From Jidongwangia harbinensis (GTDB taxonomy: Bacteria > Actinomycetota > Actinomycetes > Mycobacteriales > Micromonosporaceae): a stretch of DNA of 64,000 bases. Made by a program: the position numbers and the translations under genes. Positions 47,717 through 57,004 of the stretch are shown here, piece by piece (position 1 is the stretch's first letter; each line of letters starts with the position of its first letter). The stretch is from positions 1 through 64,000 of the forward strand of contig NZ_JAIWNC010000055.1 of assembly GCF_020216025.1 (NCBI RefSeq), in the 5' to 3' direction. Under the pieces are notes generated by a model. The model did no database searches and was not told the DNA's origin. It was given only the letters and a program-made list of their open reading frames with translations.

Positions 47717-50569
47717 TCAGTCGGTGAACGCCTGGAACTCGTTCCAGTTGGACGCGTTGTTGTTCGCGCAGACCGTGGACGTCCGCGGGTCGTTGTCGGA
47801 CTCCGCGGTGTAGTGCGGGTTGCCGGAACACTGGCTGGTCAGGCTCCGGATCCGCAGATGCGTGGCCGGCGTCGGTTCCAGCGCGAACGACCGGGTGGTG
47901 AAGTCCGGCATCTTGGGCCGGAACGTCCCGCCGGGGAAGGCGTCGGCCGGACTGGTGTACGCGACCCGGTACCCCGCGTCGGTGGCGCAGTCCGCGCCCG
48001 CGGTGGCGTCACACGCCTCCACCCGGAACGACCGCAGGGCGTCGAACCGCTGTCCCGAGACCTGGGCGGAGCCGACCTGCACCCGGGTCACCACCTGGGC
48101 CGCGGTCCCGGCCAGGTCCACGGTGACGTAGGGCTGCGCGACCGGCTGCGGGAGGAGCAGGCCGCTCATGTAGAAGGTGTCCTCGTCGTCGTCCAGCAGG
48201 TCCGCCCGCAACGCCGTCGCGCCGGTGCCGCCGGCCGCGACCGCGCCGTTGGTGCCGGACGCGACGTTGCGGTGCATCTCCGGGCTGACCGTGGCGTTGT
48301 CCGCGGAGACGGTCCCGGTGAGCCGGGTGTGGCCCAGCCCCTTGCCGACGGCGAGGAACCGGTAGTCCCCGGGCACCATCGACACGGTGTCCGGCAGCGC
48401 GGTGGCCGGGTCCGTGTCGGCGACCGGGACGGACCGCGCCTCGTAGTCGCCGACGTAGAGCGCGACCGGCCGGTCCTGTCCGGCGCCGGTCGGCCGCAGC
48501 GTCACCTCGACGTTGTCGCCGGCCGGGGACCGGAAGCTGGGCGTCGGGTCCAGGTCGCCGGGCCCGCTGGCCGCGTCGGCCCCGAAGCCCCGGTGGGCGA
48601 AGGCCCGCCACAGCAGGTCGGCGTTCGCGCCGTCGAAGCGTGCCTGGTCGGCGGCCAGCAGGTTGTCGCGCATGTCCAGCATGCTCGGTTCGCCGGTGGC
48701 CTGGAGCAGGAACGAGTCGAGGACCAGTTGGATCCAGCGCCGGTTGCCGGGGCACTGGTCCACCGCGGTCCGGCCGGCCGCGCAGGACTCCTGCAGTTCG
48801 CGGTCGCCGGCGCCGTACCGGTCGAGCATGGCGGCGCGGATGTCGGCATTGACCGCGCTCCAGATCTCGCCGATCGAGTGCACGCTGTTGGTGGCGTCGT
48901 AGCCGACGTTGGAGAAGTTCAGCGGGCTGTCGCTCATGTCGTAGTTGCGCACCCCGCTGACCGGGTCGCCGCTGACGTAGCCGCCGGTGACGAACGGGGA
49001 GTCGCCGGCCGGCGCATAGCCGTGCTCGAAGAGGAACTCCATCGCGATCAGGTCCGACCAGCTCTCCCCCATGGCGTTGCCGTGCAGCGAGTTGAGCCGG
49101 GTGTCCGGCCCGGCGATCATGCGGTTGGAGATGGCGTGCCCGTACTCGTGCGCGATGAAGGTGGCGTCGAAGTCACCGTCCACGCAGGGCGCGTAGATCT
49201 CGCCCCGCCGCGGCTGGAACATGAACATGTTGGTGGTCGGCGGCACCCCGTCCGGGGTGGAGCTCTGGTTGGCGTTGTTCCGCACGTCGGGGGTGGCCGC
49301 GCCGTTCATGGCGTTGCCCCGCTCGGCGTCCCCGCCCAGCCCGCCCGGCTTGGCGTTCACCGTCTGCAGGTTCCACGTGGCCTCGGTGAAGCCCAGGTGG
49401 TACGACCAGTCGTGCATCAGGTTGTGCACCGCGAACAGGTTGGCCGCCGCCGCGTCCGCGTCCGCCCGCTGCGGTGAGGTGAGCGCGGCCGGGTCGCACT
49501 TCTGCTGGTGCCACTGATCGGTGAACGGGTAGGTGTACTCGCGGTTCGGGCTGCTGGTCGGCGACGCCACCGGGTGGCCGTTGCCCCAGGAGACCACGGT
49601 CTCCGCCGAGTTGCCCCGGGTGGTTCCGGTCGGCCGGCCGGTGCCGGCGTCGGTGTCCCAGGCCTGCCCGGTGGCCGGGTCGACGACCGCCCGGTCGCAG
49701 CCGTCGACGGCGATGGCGCACCAGGTCTGCCGGGTGTCCGCGCCGTCGCCGGACGGTGGTTCCGCGAAGACCTTCCAGCGCGGGTTGTCGTCGGCGAAGT
49801 CGATCAGGTTCTCCCGCACCAGGACGGCGCCGTCCCGGGCGTCCACGTAGGTGGTGTACCCCAGCGGATGGTGCGCGTCGTCGGACACGACCACGACCTG
49901 GTACGCCGCCCGCGGCGCAGCACCGGGCATCGGCATGGCGACCAGCCGGACCCGTTGCTGCGCCAGCCGATCGGCGGGAATCCCGGCGTCGTCGAGGGCG
50001 ATCTCCAACGCCCGCGCGGCGGTGAGTTGCGCGGCCGCCGGGGTGCCGGCCGCCGCGCTGAGCGACGAGGTCACCCGCAGCACGTCGCCGTCGCGGACGG
50101 TCACCGCGGCGAGGCCCTCGAACCCGGCGGGCAGCGTACCGAACCGCTGTCGCAGCAGGACGACCGTGCCGCCGCCGATCCGGGTCTGCGCGACCGTCTC
50201 CAGCGCGTCGACGGCGGTCCGGTCGAGCGCGAACAGGCCGCGGTTGCCGGCCAGGTACTGCCGCGCCGCGGTGTCCGGCTTCCGGGACAGGCCGGTGGCC
50301 AGCGGCCGTCCGTCCATCCTGGACACCGCGGCCGGCGTACCCAGCGCGTTGAACCGGGCCGTCAGGCCGGCCGGTGCCCGCCGCGAGTCGGTGGCCGCGG
50401 GCCCGGCGGGCCGCGGTCGGTGGTCGAGGAACGCGTACTCCGTCTCGGCCGGGCCCGCACCGGCGGCCGGCGCGGTCACCGGCGGCCCGGCCGCACCCGG
50501 TGCCGCACCGGTGAACACTGTCGACGCGGTCAGCACACCCGCCGCCGCCACCCGTCTCCATCCGTGCAT
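47717..50569 (-). CDS. Secreted M36 (fungalysin-type) zinc metallopeptidase
   Basis: A 950-aa exported protease. A signal peptide of about 28 residues starts at ATG 50569, set by GGGAGG five bases upstream. An FTP/PepSY-like propeptide follows (to about residue 280), inhibiting the enzyme until processed. The catalytic domain has H474EYGH478, a downstream GNAMGESWSDLIAMEF with the third zinc ligand Glu, and HSIGEIW. Beyond about residue 700 are beta-rich modules (CARDB-like and discoidin-like: NVEVTLRPTGAGQDRPVALY, FRVEACDATAGADC). It degrades extracellular proteins. Confidence 0.93.
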   Translation of the reverse strand: MHGWRRVAAAGVLTASTVFTGAAPGAAGPPVTAPAAGAGPAETEYAFLDHRPRPAGPAATDSRRAPAGLTARFNALGTPAAVSRMDGRPLATGLSRKPDTAARQYLAGNRGLFALDRTAVDALETVAQTRIGGGTVVLLRQRFGTLPAGFEGLAAVTVRDGDVLRVTSSLSAAAGTPAAAQLTAARALEIALDDAGIPADRLAQQRVRLVAMPMPGAAPRAAYQVVVVSDDAHHPLGYTTYVDARDGAVLVRENLIDFADDNPRWKVFAEPPSGDGADTRQTWCAIAVDGCDRAVVDPATGQAWDTDAGTGRPTGTTRGNSAETVVSWGNGHPVASPTSSPNREYTYPFTDQWHQQKCDPAALTSPQRADADAAAANLFAVHNLMHDWSYHLGFTEATWNLQTVNAKPGGLGGDAERGNAMNGAATPDVRNNANQSSTPDGVPPTTNMFMFQPRRGEIYAPCVDGDFDATFIAHEYGHAISNRMIAGPDTRLNSLHGNAMGESWSDLIAMEFLFEHGYAPAGDSPFVTGGYVSGDPVSGVRNYDMSDSPLNFSNVGYDATNSVHSIGEIWSAVNADIRAAMLDRYGAGDRELQESCAAGRTAVDQCPGNRRWIQLVLDSFLLQATGEPSMLDMRDNLLAADQARFDGANADLLWRAFAHRGFGADAASGPGDLDPTPSFRSPAGDNVEVTLRPTGAGQDRPVALYVGDYEARSVPVADTDPATALPDTVSMVPGDYRFLAVGKGLGHTRLTGTVSADNATVSPEMHRNVASGTNGAVAAGGTGATALRADLLDDDEDTFYMSGLLLPQPVAQPYVTVDLAGTAAQVVTRVQVGSAQVSGQRFDALRSFRVEACDATAGADCATDAGYRVAYTSPADAFPGGTFRPKMPDFTTRSFALEPTPATHLRIRSLTSQCSGNPHYTAESDNDPRTSTVCANNNASNWNEFQAFTD

Positions 50570-50921
50570 GTCGCCTCCCATGGCATCCACCCAAAAGCTT
50601 GAAGATGAAACTACCTAGAGGGCAGCCGGATATCGAGAGCGGGCAATGAATTGGGGTACGGAAGGGCCGAATGCACGCTGCGGGCGGGTCAGCGGCGGCA
50701 ACCGCTTTCCCCGCCCGCAGCACCGGACCGCTCGTCGAACGCCACCGGGCGGCGGAGCCCGTCGAGGTGCGATCCTCACCGGCCACGCCGGGGCGGCGGC
50801 GGGCACGGCCGGATGGGGTCGACGGGATACCCCGTCCGCCCAGTGTGCGCCGTCAACGTTACGAACGTCGTACCCGGACGGCAGAGTCTTCGTGGACTGC
50901 GAGATGACCTACCGTCGAGGC
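50570..50921. other. Divergent promoter region, no gene seen
   Basis: This stretch separates the M36 peptidase and DUF1028 starts. It includes a less GC-rich patch near 50590-50640 (AAGCTTGAAGATGAAAC, CTACCTAGAGG) and a small inverted repeat ACGTT-ACG-AACGT at 50856-50868. No ORF with coding character was found. Confidence 0.45.
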
Positions 50922-51770
50922 ATGACGTTCTCGATCGTGGCGCGCTCGGCCGACGGCACCGCGCTGGGCGTGGCGGTGGCCAGCCGGTTCCTCGGCGCCG
51001 GCGCGGCGGTGCCCGCGGCCCTGGCCGACGTGGGCGCGGTGGCCACCCAGTCCTACGCCAACCTCGCCTACCGGCCGCAGGCGCTGGCCCTGCTCGGCAC
51101 CGGGGTGGCGGCGCCCGGGACGGTGCGAGCCCTGATCGCCGGGGACGACGGCCCGGTGGACCACCGCCAGGTCGGCGTGGTCGGCACGTCCGGGCCGGGC
51201 GCCACGTTCACCGGTGAGTCCTGTCACCCGTGGGCCGGCGGGGTGGCCGGCGACGGTTACGCGATCCAGGGCAACATGCTGGCCGGCCCGCGCGTGGTGA
51301 CCGACATGGAGGCCGCCTGGCAGGCCGCCGCGGACCAGCGGCGGCCGGCCTACCGGTTGCTGGCCGCGCTGCGCGCCGGCGACCTGGCGGGCGGCGACCG
51401 GCGCGGGCGGCAGAGCGCGGCGCTGCTGGTGGTGGCGAAGGGCATGGGGTACGGCGGCACCAGCGACGTGGTGGTGGACCTGCGCGTCGACGATCACGCC
51501 GACCCGGTCACCGAACTGGCCCGCCTGCTCGAGATGCACACGCTCTACTTCGAACGTCCGGACCCGGCGACACTGATCCCGCTGGACGGCGCGGTCGCCG
51601 ACGAGGTGCGGTCCCGCCTCGCCGCCGCCGGGCACCCGGCCGGGCCGGGCACGGCCGGCCTGGACACGGCGCTGGCGGCCTGGGCCGGCATCGAGAACCT
51701 GGAGGAGCGCATCGTCGCGGGCGCGATCGACCCGCTGGTGCTGGCCCAGCTGCGCGCCGCGACGGGGTGA
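50922..51770 (+). CDS. DUF1028-family protein
   Basis: A 282-aa protein of the DUF1028 family, thought to adopt an Ntn-hydrolase-like fold. TFSIVARSADGTALGVAVAS at the start, GAVATQSYANLAYRPQALAL, GYAIQGNMLAGPRVVTDMEA and LRVDDHADPVTELARLLEMH match family blocks. No enzymatic activity is firmly assigned. ATG 50922 is chosen by the family N terminus; ATG 50904 would add six residues. The gene converges on a response-regulator gene with a 7-bp gap. Confidence 0.88.
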   Translation: MTFSIVARSADGTALGVAVASRFLGAGAAVPAALADVGAVATQSYANLAYRPQALALLGTGVAAPGTVRALIAGDDGPVDHRQVGVVGTSGPGATFTGESCHPWAGGVAGDGYAIQGNMLAGPRVVTDMEAAWQAAADQRRPAYRLLAALRAGDLAGGDRRGRQSAALLVVAKGMGYGGTSDVVVDLRVDDHADPVTELARLLEMHTLYFERPDPATLIPLDGAVADEVRSRLAAAGHPAGPGTAGLDTALAAWAGIENLEERIVAGAIDPLVLAQLRAATG

Positions 51771-51777
51771 GCCGCGG

Positions 51778-52431
51778 TCAGTCCCGGAGGTAGGCGAGCA
51801 CCGCACGGACCCGGCGGTGGTCGTCGCCGTCCGGCGGCAGGTCCAGCTTCATCAGCAGGCTGCCGATGTGCTTGGCCACGGCCGCCTCGGTGACCACCAT
51901 GGCCCGGGCGATGGCCGCGTTCGACCGGCCCTCGGCCATCAGCCCCAGCACCTCCCGCTCCCGCGGGGTGAGGCGCAGCAGCGGGTCGCGGCGCCGGCCC
52001 AGCAACTGCCGGACCACCTCCGGATCGACCACGGTACGCCCGGCGGCCACCTGCAGCAGCGCGTCGACGAACTCGGTGACCTCGCCGATCCGGTCCTTGA
52101 GCAGATAGCCGACGCCCGCCGAGGGGCCCGCGTCGAGCAGCTCGGCCGCGTACGTCTGCTGCACGTACTGGCTCAGGACCAGCACCGGCAGCCGCGGGTC
52201 GGCGGCGCGCAACTCGATCGCCGCCTGCAGCCCCTCGTCGCTGAAACCGGGCGGCATCCGTACGTCGGTGACCACGATGTCCGGCCGGTGCTCGGCCACC
52301 GCGGCCCGCAGCGCGTCCGCGTCGCCCACCGCGGCCACCACCTCGTGGCCGAACCGGCGCAGCATGCCGACGATGCCCTCCCGGACGATCAGCCCGTCCT
52401 CCGCGATCACCACCCGCAGCGCGTCAGCCAT
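51778..52431 (-). CDS. NarL/LuxR-type response regulator
   Basis: A 217-aa two-component regulator. The receiver domain has the acidic pocket in VVIAEDGLIVREG, the phospho-acceptor Asp in DIVVTDVRMPP and the Lys in YLLKDRIGEV. The C-terminal LuxR helix-turn-helix reads LTPREREVLGLMAEGRSNAA and TEAAVAKHIGSLLMKLDLPP. Its start overlaps the kinase stop by 8 bp. The divergent ABC transporter across a GGGTATACCC palindrome is the probable target. Confidence 0.94.
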   Translation of the reverse strand: MADALRVVIAEDGLIVREGIVGMLRRFGHEVVAAVGDADALRAAVAEHRPDIVVTDVRMPPGFSDEGLQAAIELRAADPRLPVLVLSQYVQQTYAAELLDAGPSAGVGYLLKDRIGEVTEFVDALLQVAAGRTVVDPEVVRQLLGRRRDPLLRLTPREREVLGLMAEGRSNAAIARAMVVTEAAVAKHIGSLLMKLDLPPDGDDHRRVRAVLAYLRD

Positions 52432-53680
52432 GCGACTCGTCGTCCACCGTCACCGGAATCTCCACGTGCAGCAGCGTAGGGCCACCGGCCGGGCTGGTCA
52501 GCGCCACCGTCCCGCCGGCCGCCGCGACCCGGTCCGCGAGACCGACCAGACCGGAGCCGCGGCGCGGATCGGCGCCGCCGCGGCCGTCGTCGCGCACGTC
52601 CACGGCCAGCCAGCCGCCGGTGAGCCACGCGGCCACCGCCGCCCGGGTGGCGCCACTGTGCTTGGCGACGTTCGCCAGCGCCTCCACCACCACGAAGTAC
52701 GCGGTGACCTCGACCGGCGGCGGCAACCGGCCGGGCAGCCGCACCCGGACGTCGACCGGCACCGGTGCGTTGCCGGCCGCGTCGCCGATCGCGGCGGCCA
52801 GCCCCCGGTCGGTGAGAATCTTCGGGTGCACGCCGCGGATCAGCTCCCGCAGCTCACCGAGGGCGTCCTTGGCCAGGTCGTGCGCGGCGGCCACCTGCGC
52901 CGCGGCCGCCGACCCCTCCGGCAGCTCCAGCCGGGCCAGTCCCAGTTGCAGGTTGAGCGCGACCAGCCGCTGCTGCGCGCCGTCGTGCAGGTCGCGCTCG
53001 ATCCGGCGGCGCTCCACCTCGAACGCGTCCACCAGACGCGCCCGGGACCGGGTCACCTCGATCAGCCGGACGTCGGTGTCGTCGGCGCGGGGTGCCAGGA
53101 TGGCCCGGGCCATCGCGGCCCGCGCACCGGCCCACGCGGTCACCGGGTACGTCATCACCACGGCCAGTCCGACACCGCCGGCCGAGAGCAGCAGCTGGTT
53201 GACCACCGGCTCGTCGTTGAGGTACAGCGGTGCGGCGAACATCGTCAGCGGCAGGTAGACCGCGCCCGCCACCACCATGGCGTCCATCCAGCAGAGCACG
53301 GTCGCGGAGATGATCGTGTAGCCGAGTTCGCGCCACGTCGCGTTCTCCCGCAGCCGGACCGCCAGCCACGCCCGCAAGCCCGGTCGCGGCGGGCGGCGGT
53401 GCGGGTCGGGCAGCACCTCGTCGTCGACCAGCCGCATCCGCCAGCGTTCCAGCCGGCCCACCGCGACGCCGGACAGCACCGTGGCGACCAGGCCCGCGAC
53501 GCCGATCACCAGGACCGCGAGGATCAGCCCGGCGACCAGCAGCCCGATCACCGCGCAGATGGTGGCGAAACCCAGCACCGTGCCGCCGATCAGGTACGCC
53601 AGCGACCGCCACGGCCACGCCGACCGCAGGAACCGGGTGGGACGCATGGTGAGGGCGTCCAGAGCGTTGCGGACCGGCAT
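52424..53680 (-). CDS. Sensor histidine kinase (HisKA_3 / NarX-like)
   Basis: A 418-aa membrane kinase. Four or five hydrophobic segments occupy the first ~190 residues (LIGGTVLGFATICAVIGLLV, LGYTIISATVLCWMDAMVVA). The dimerisation/phosphorylation helix is RRRIERDLHDGAQQRLVALN, where the His is phosphorylated. The ATPase domain shows VEALANVAKHSGAT (N box), VRDDGRGG (G1) and GSGLVGLADRVAA (G2). The input is probably a membrane or envelope stress since it is paired with an ABC exporter-like system. Confidence 0.93.
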   Translation of the reverse strand: MPVRNALDALTMRPTRFLRSAWPWRSLAYLIGGTVLGFATICAVIGLLVAGLILAVLVIGVAGLVATVLSGVAVGRLERWRMRLVDDEVLPDPHRRPPRPGLRAWLAVRLRENATWRELGYTIISATVLCWMDAMVVAGAVYLPLTMFAAPLYLNDEPVVNQLLLSAGGVGLAVVMTYPVTAWAGARAAMARAILAPRADDTDVRLIEVTRSRARLVDAFEVERRRIERDLHDGAQQRLVALNLQLGLARLELPEGSAAAAQVAAAHDLAKDALGELRELIRGVHPKILTDRGLAAAIGDAAGNAPVPVDVRVRLPGRLPPPVEVTAYFVVVEALANVAKHSGATRAAVAAWLTGGWLAVDVRDDGRGGADPRRGSGLVGLADRVAAAGGTVALTSPAGGPTLLHVEIPVTVDDESHG

Positions 53681-53722
53681 GCCCCGACGCTACCGGCGCA
53701 CCGCCACGGGCACGGTAGTGCT

Positions 53723-53732
53723 GGGTATACCC
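53723..53732. promoter_or_regulatory. Palindrome GGGTATACCC in the kinase/ABC divergent spacer
   Basis: A perfect 10-bp palindrome, extended to TGGGTATACCCCA, placed 58 bp before the ABC ATPase start and 43 bp before the kinase start. NarL-type regulators bind short symmetric sites of this kind. Its role here is inferred from position. Confidence 0.4.
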
Positions 53733-53789
53733 CACAGTCTCGACGCCGCGTGACTGTGCGGCGGCGGCCGGCCCGGTTGGCTGGACGCC

Positions 53790-54569
53790 ATGACCATCAC
53801 GACAACCGCACCCGCCATCGAGCTTCGTGCCGTACGCCGGGTCTACGGCACCGGCGAGCGCGCGGTCACCGCACTCGACGCCGTCGACCTGCGCATCCCG
53901 TCCGCCAGCTTCACCGCCGTCATGGGCCCGTCCGGCTCCGGCAAGTCCACACTGCTGCATTGCGCCGCCGGCCTGGACCGGGCCACCGGCGGCGAGGTGA
54001 TCATCGACGGCGTGTCGCTGGACGGCCTCACCGAACGGGCGCTGACCAAGCTGCGGCGGGCCCGGGTGGGCTTCGTGTTCCAGGCGTTCAACCTGGTGCC
54101 GGCGCTCACCGCGGCGCAGAACGTGGCGCTGCCGCTGCGGCTGGCCGGCCGCCGCCCGGAGCCGGGCGAGGTCACCGCGATGCTCGGCGAGGTCGGGCTG
54201 GCCGACCGGGCCGGGCACCGCCCCAGCGAACTCTCCGGCGGCCAGCAGCAGCGGGTGGCGATCGCCCGGGCGCTGGTCACCCGGCCGGCCGTGCTGTTCG
54301 CCGACGAGCCCACCGGCGCGCTCGACGCGGCCTCCGGGCGCGAGGTGCTGCGCCTGCTCCGGACGGCCGTGGACCGGCACGCCCAGACCGTCGTCATGGT
54401 CACCCACGATCCGTTCGCCGCCGCACACGCCGACCGGGTGCTGTTCCTCGCCGACGGCCGGGTGGTCGACTCGCTGGCCGGTCCGGCCGGCGCCCAGGAG
54501 ATCGCCATGCGCACCGCGGCGCTGGAGGAGGGCGTCCGCGCCGGGGACGTCGCGGAGGCCCGGCGATGA
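53790..54569 (+). CDS. ABC transporter ATP-binding protein (MacB/LolD type)
   Basis: A 259-aa ATPase. Walker A is GPSGSGKST, Q-loop region FVFQAFNLVPALTA, signature LSGGQQQR, Walker B VLFADEPT, D-loop GALDAA and H-loop VTHD: all present. The MacB/FtsE group drives FtsX-like permeases in lipid, peptide or drug export by a mechanotransmission mechanism. The ATGA overlap with the permease gene indicates a fixed complex. Expression is probably controlled by the divergent two-component system. Confidence 0.95.
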   Translation: MTITTTAPAIELRAVRRVYGTGERAVTALDAVDLRIPSASFTAVMGPSGSGKSTLLHCAAGLDRATGGEVIIDGVSLDGLTERALTKLRRARVGFVFQAFNLVPALTAAQNVALPLRLAGRRPEPGEVTAMLGEVGLADRAGHRPSELSGGQQQRVAIARALVTRPAVLFADEPTGALDAASGREVLRLLRTAVDRHAQTVVMVTHDPFAAAHADRVLFLADGRVVDSLAGPAGAQEIAMRTAALEEGVRAGDVAEARR

Positions 54570-56881
54570 ACCTGGCCTGGCAGATGGTGCGGCACCGGTT
54601 CGCCGGTTTCGCCGGCACGTTCCTGGCGGTCGCGCTGGGCGTCGCGGTGGTCGCCGGCGCCACCACGCTGTACCTGTCGTCGCAGCCGGAGACTCCGGCC
54701 CGGTACGCCGGCAGCGCCGTCCTGGTCGAGTCCCCGGAGAGCGGCGAGTACGAACTCGGTAGACCGCACCACCGCCCGTGGCCGGCGGCGGAGGCGACCG
54801 CCCTGGCCGGCCGCCTGGCCGAGGTGCCCGGGGTGACGGCCGCGGTGCCCGACCCGTCGTTCTACGTCCAGCGGGTGGTGGACGGCCGGGCCACCGGCGA
54901 TCCGGAACAGTCCCGCTACGCCGGGCACGCGTGGTCGTCCGCGGTCCTCGGCGGCTACCGACTGTCCGCGGGGACGGCGCCGGCCGCGGAGGGTGAGGTG
55001 GCGCTCGCCGGTGCCGCCCCCGGCACGGTGGTGGAGGTGCTCACCGTCGCCGGCCCGGCCCGGTGGACGGTCACCGGCACGGTGGACGGACCCGGGTTCT
55101 ACGTCGCGGACGCCGCGGCGCTGCGCCGGTCCGCCGGCGTACCGGTGATCGGCCTGGTGGTCGACGGCGAGCCGGAAGCCGTCGCGGCGGCGGCCCGCGC
55201 GGTGGTCGGCGCGGACGGCACCGTGCTCACCGGCGACGACCGGGACCGGCTGGAGCCCGGCGAGGTGACCCGCACCCGCTGGCTGGGCGCCCAGTTGCTG
55301 ATCGCGATGGTGGCGATCGGCGGGTTCGTCGCGATCTTCGTGGTGTCCTCCACGACCGCGTTGAGCACCGCCCAGCGCCGCCGGGAGATCGCCCTGCTGC
55401 GCGCCGTCGGCGCCACTCCGGGCCAGGTGCACCGCCTGATGTACGCGGAGACGCTGGTGGTCGCGGTGGCCGGCAGCGCGGTCGGGGTGTTGCTGGGCGC
55501 CGCCGTCGCGCCGCTGCTCGCCCAGCCGATGATCGACTCTGGGCTGCAGCCGTCGATCTTCACCGTGTCGGTGCAGCCGGTGGCGCTGGCCGGCACGTTC
55601 GCGCTCGGCATCGTGGTCGCGCTGCTGGGCGTCTGGTCGGTGGCCCGCCGGGCCGGCCGGACCCCGGCGCTGGACGCGCTGCGGGAGGCGGAGGTCTCGA
55701 AGCGTGCGATGTCCCCGCTGCGCTGGGTGGCCGGGCTGCTCGCGGCGGCCGGCGGCGTGGCGCTGCTGGTGTTCCTGCCGAACCTGGCGATCCAGTCGCA
55801 GGCCACCGTCGGCATGGGTGCCGCGATGCTGCTGCTCACCGCGGGGGCGCTGCTGGCACCGGTGGTGATCGTCCCGCTGGTCCGGGTGGTCACCTGGCCG
55901 TGGCGGCGCGGGGCGACCGGCATGGTGGTCCGCGAGGGCACGCTCACCGGGGTACGCCGGGTCGCCTCGACCGCCGCGCCGGTGCTGCTGACCGTCGGGT
56001 TCGCGATGCTGCTCACCGGCACCGTGGCGACGATCACCGAGGTCGAGGGCGCGGAGGAGCTGGCCAAGATCCCGGCGATCACGGTGGCCACCGCGGACGG
56101 CACGCCCGGCCTGTCCGAGGCCGCGGTGGCCGCGCAGCGCGGCGAGTCGCAGTTGCCGACCTGGGTGCATGTCAACCACGGCGGCACGGTCACCGGGTAC
56201 GACGCGGTCGGCCGGTCGGACGCACCCGGCCTGGTGCTGTGGCCGGACACCGCGGCCGAGATCGGCGCCGCTGCGGGCGGCACGGTGTCGCTGCGCTGGC
56301 CGGACGGCACGCTCGGCACGCTGCCGGTGGCCGCGGTCGACGCCGACGCGCCGGCACCGGTGGTCGTACCCCGGGATCTGGCCCGCCGGCACGACCCGGC
56401 GGCGCTGACCACGGCGGTGATGCTGGACGGCCCGCCGCGGCCCGCGCCCGGCCTGCGCACCATGTCCGCCCGCGACTACGTCCAGCTCGACATCGACCGG
56501 GAGGAACGGATCATCGACATCTTCCTGATCATGCTGATCGGTCTGGGGGTCGGCTACACCGGCCTGGCCGTGGCGAACACGCTGCTGATGGCGACCGCGG
56601 CCCGCCGGTCCGAGTTCCGGGCGCTGCGGCTCGCCGGGGCCGGCACCGGGCAGGTGCTGCGGGTGTCGTCCGCGGAGGCGCTGCTGGCGGTGGGTGTCGG
56701 GACGGCCCTCGGTGCGGCGGTGGCCATCATCTCGCTCACCGGCGTCCGGGAGGCGGTCGAGGCGGAACTCGGCATCGCCGTGCCGCTGGTGGTGCCGTGG
56801 GGCGCGTCCGCCGCCGTGGTCGGGATCTGCGCGGCGGTCGCGCTGCTGGCCACCGCGGTGCCGGTGCTCCGCCGCCGGTGA
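54566..56881 (+). CDS. FtsX-like ABC transporter permease (duplicated MacB-like)
   Basis: A 771-aa membrane protein of the large actinobacterial FtsX-like permease class. A single N-terminal span (FAGTFLAVALGVAVVAGATT) and a large extracellular loop (about residues 40-240) precede a block of three spans (IAMVAIGGFVAIFVVSSTTA with ALSTAQRRREIALLRAVGAT coupling helix). A further pair of spans follows near 400-450, then a second extracellular domain and a final three-span block (FLIMLIGLGVGYTGLAVANT, TAARRSEFRALRLAGAGTGQ). Such exporters often give antimicrobial-peptide resistance. The substrate is unknown. A strong hairpin terminator follows. Confidence 0.93.
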   Translation: MNLAWQMVRHRFAGFAGTFLAVALGVAVVAGATTLYLSSQPETPARYAGSAVLVESPESGEYELGRPHHRPWPAAEATALAGRLAEVPGVTAAVPDPSFYVQRVVDGRATGDPEQSRYAGHAWSSAVLGGYRLSAGTAPAAEGEVALAGAAPGTVVEVLTVAGPARWTVTGTVDGPGFYVADAAALRRSAGVPVIGLVVDGEPEAVAAAARAVVGADGTVLTGDDRDRLEPGEVTRTRWLGAQLLIAMVAIGGFVAIFVVSSTTALSTAQRRREIALLRAVGATPGQVHRLMYAETLVVAVAGSAVGVLLGAAVAPLLAQPMIDSGLQPSIFTVSVQPVALAGTFALGIVVALLGVWSVARRAGRTPALDALREAEVSKRAMSPLRWVAGLLAAAGGVALLVFLPNLAIQSQATVGMGAAMLLLTAGALLAPVVIVPLVRVVTWPWRRGATGMVVREGTLTGVRRVASTAAPVLLTVGFAMLLTGTVATITEVEGAEELAKIPAITVATADGTPGLSEAAVAAQRGESQLPTWVHVNHGGTVTGYDAVGRSDAPGLVLWPDTAAEIGAAAGGTVSLRWPDGTLGTLPVAAVDADAPAPVVVPRDLARRHDPAALTTAVMLDGPPRPAPGLRTMSARDYVQLDIDREERIIDIFLIMLIGLGVGYTGLAVANTLLMATAARRSEFRALRLAGAGTGQVLRVSSAEALLAVGVGTALGAAVAIISLTGVREAVEAELGIAVPLVVPWGASAAVVGICAAVALLATAVPVLRRR

Positions 56882-56887
56882 CCCGGC

Positions 56888-56924
56888 GGTTTCCGCCGCC
56901 GGCCCGGTGCCGGCGGCGGAAACC
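56888..56924 (+). terminator. Strong hairpin after the ABC transporter operon
   Basis: GGTTTCCGCCGCCGGC pairs perfectly with GCCGGCGGCGGAAACC across a 5-base loop (16-5-16). It begins six bases after the permease stop. It has no T-tract but is the most stable hairpin noticed in the window. Confidence 0.75.
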
Positions 56925-57004
56925 CGCGGGCACCGTTGCTGCGTCCGGCGTCGTCGCTTGGCATGCTGCACGTGACCGCCGACACAGCTCCCGAAGGAGA
57001 CCGC

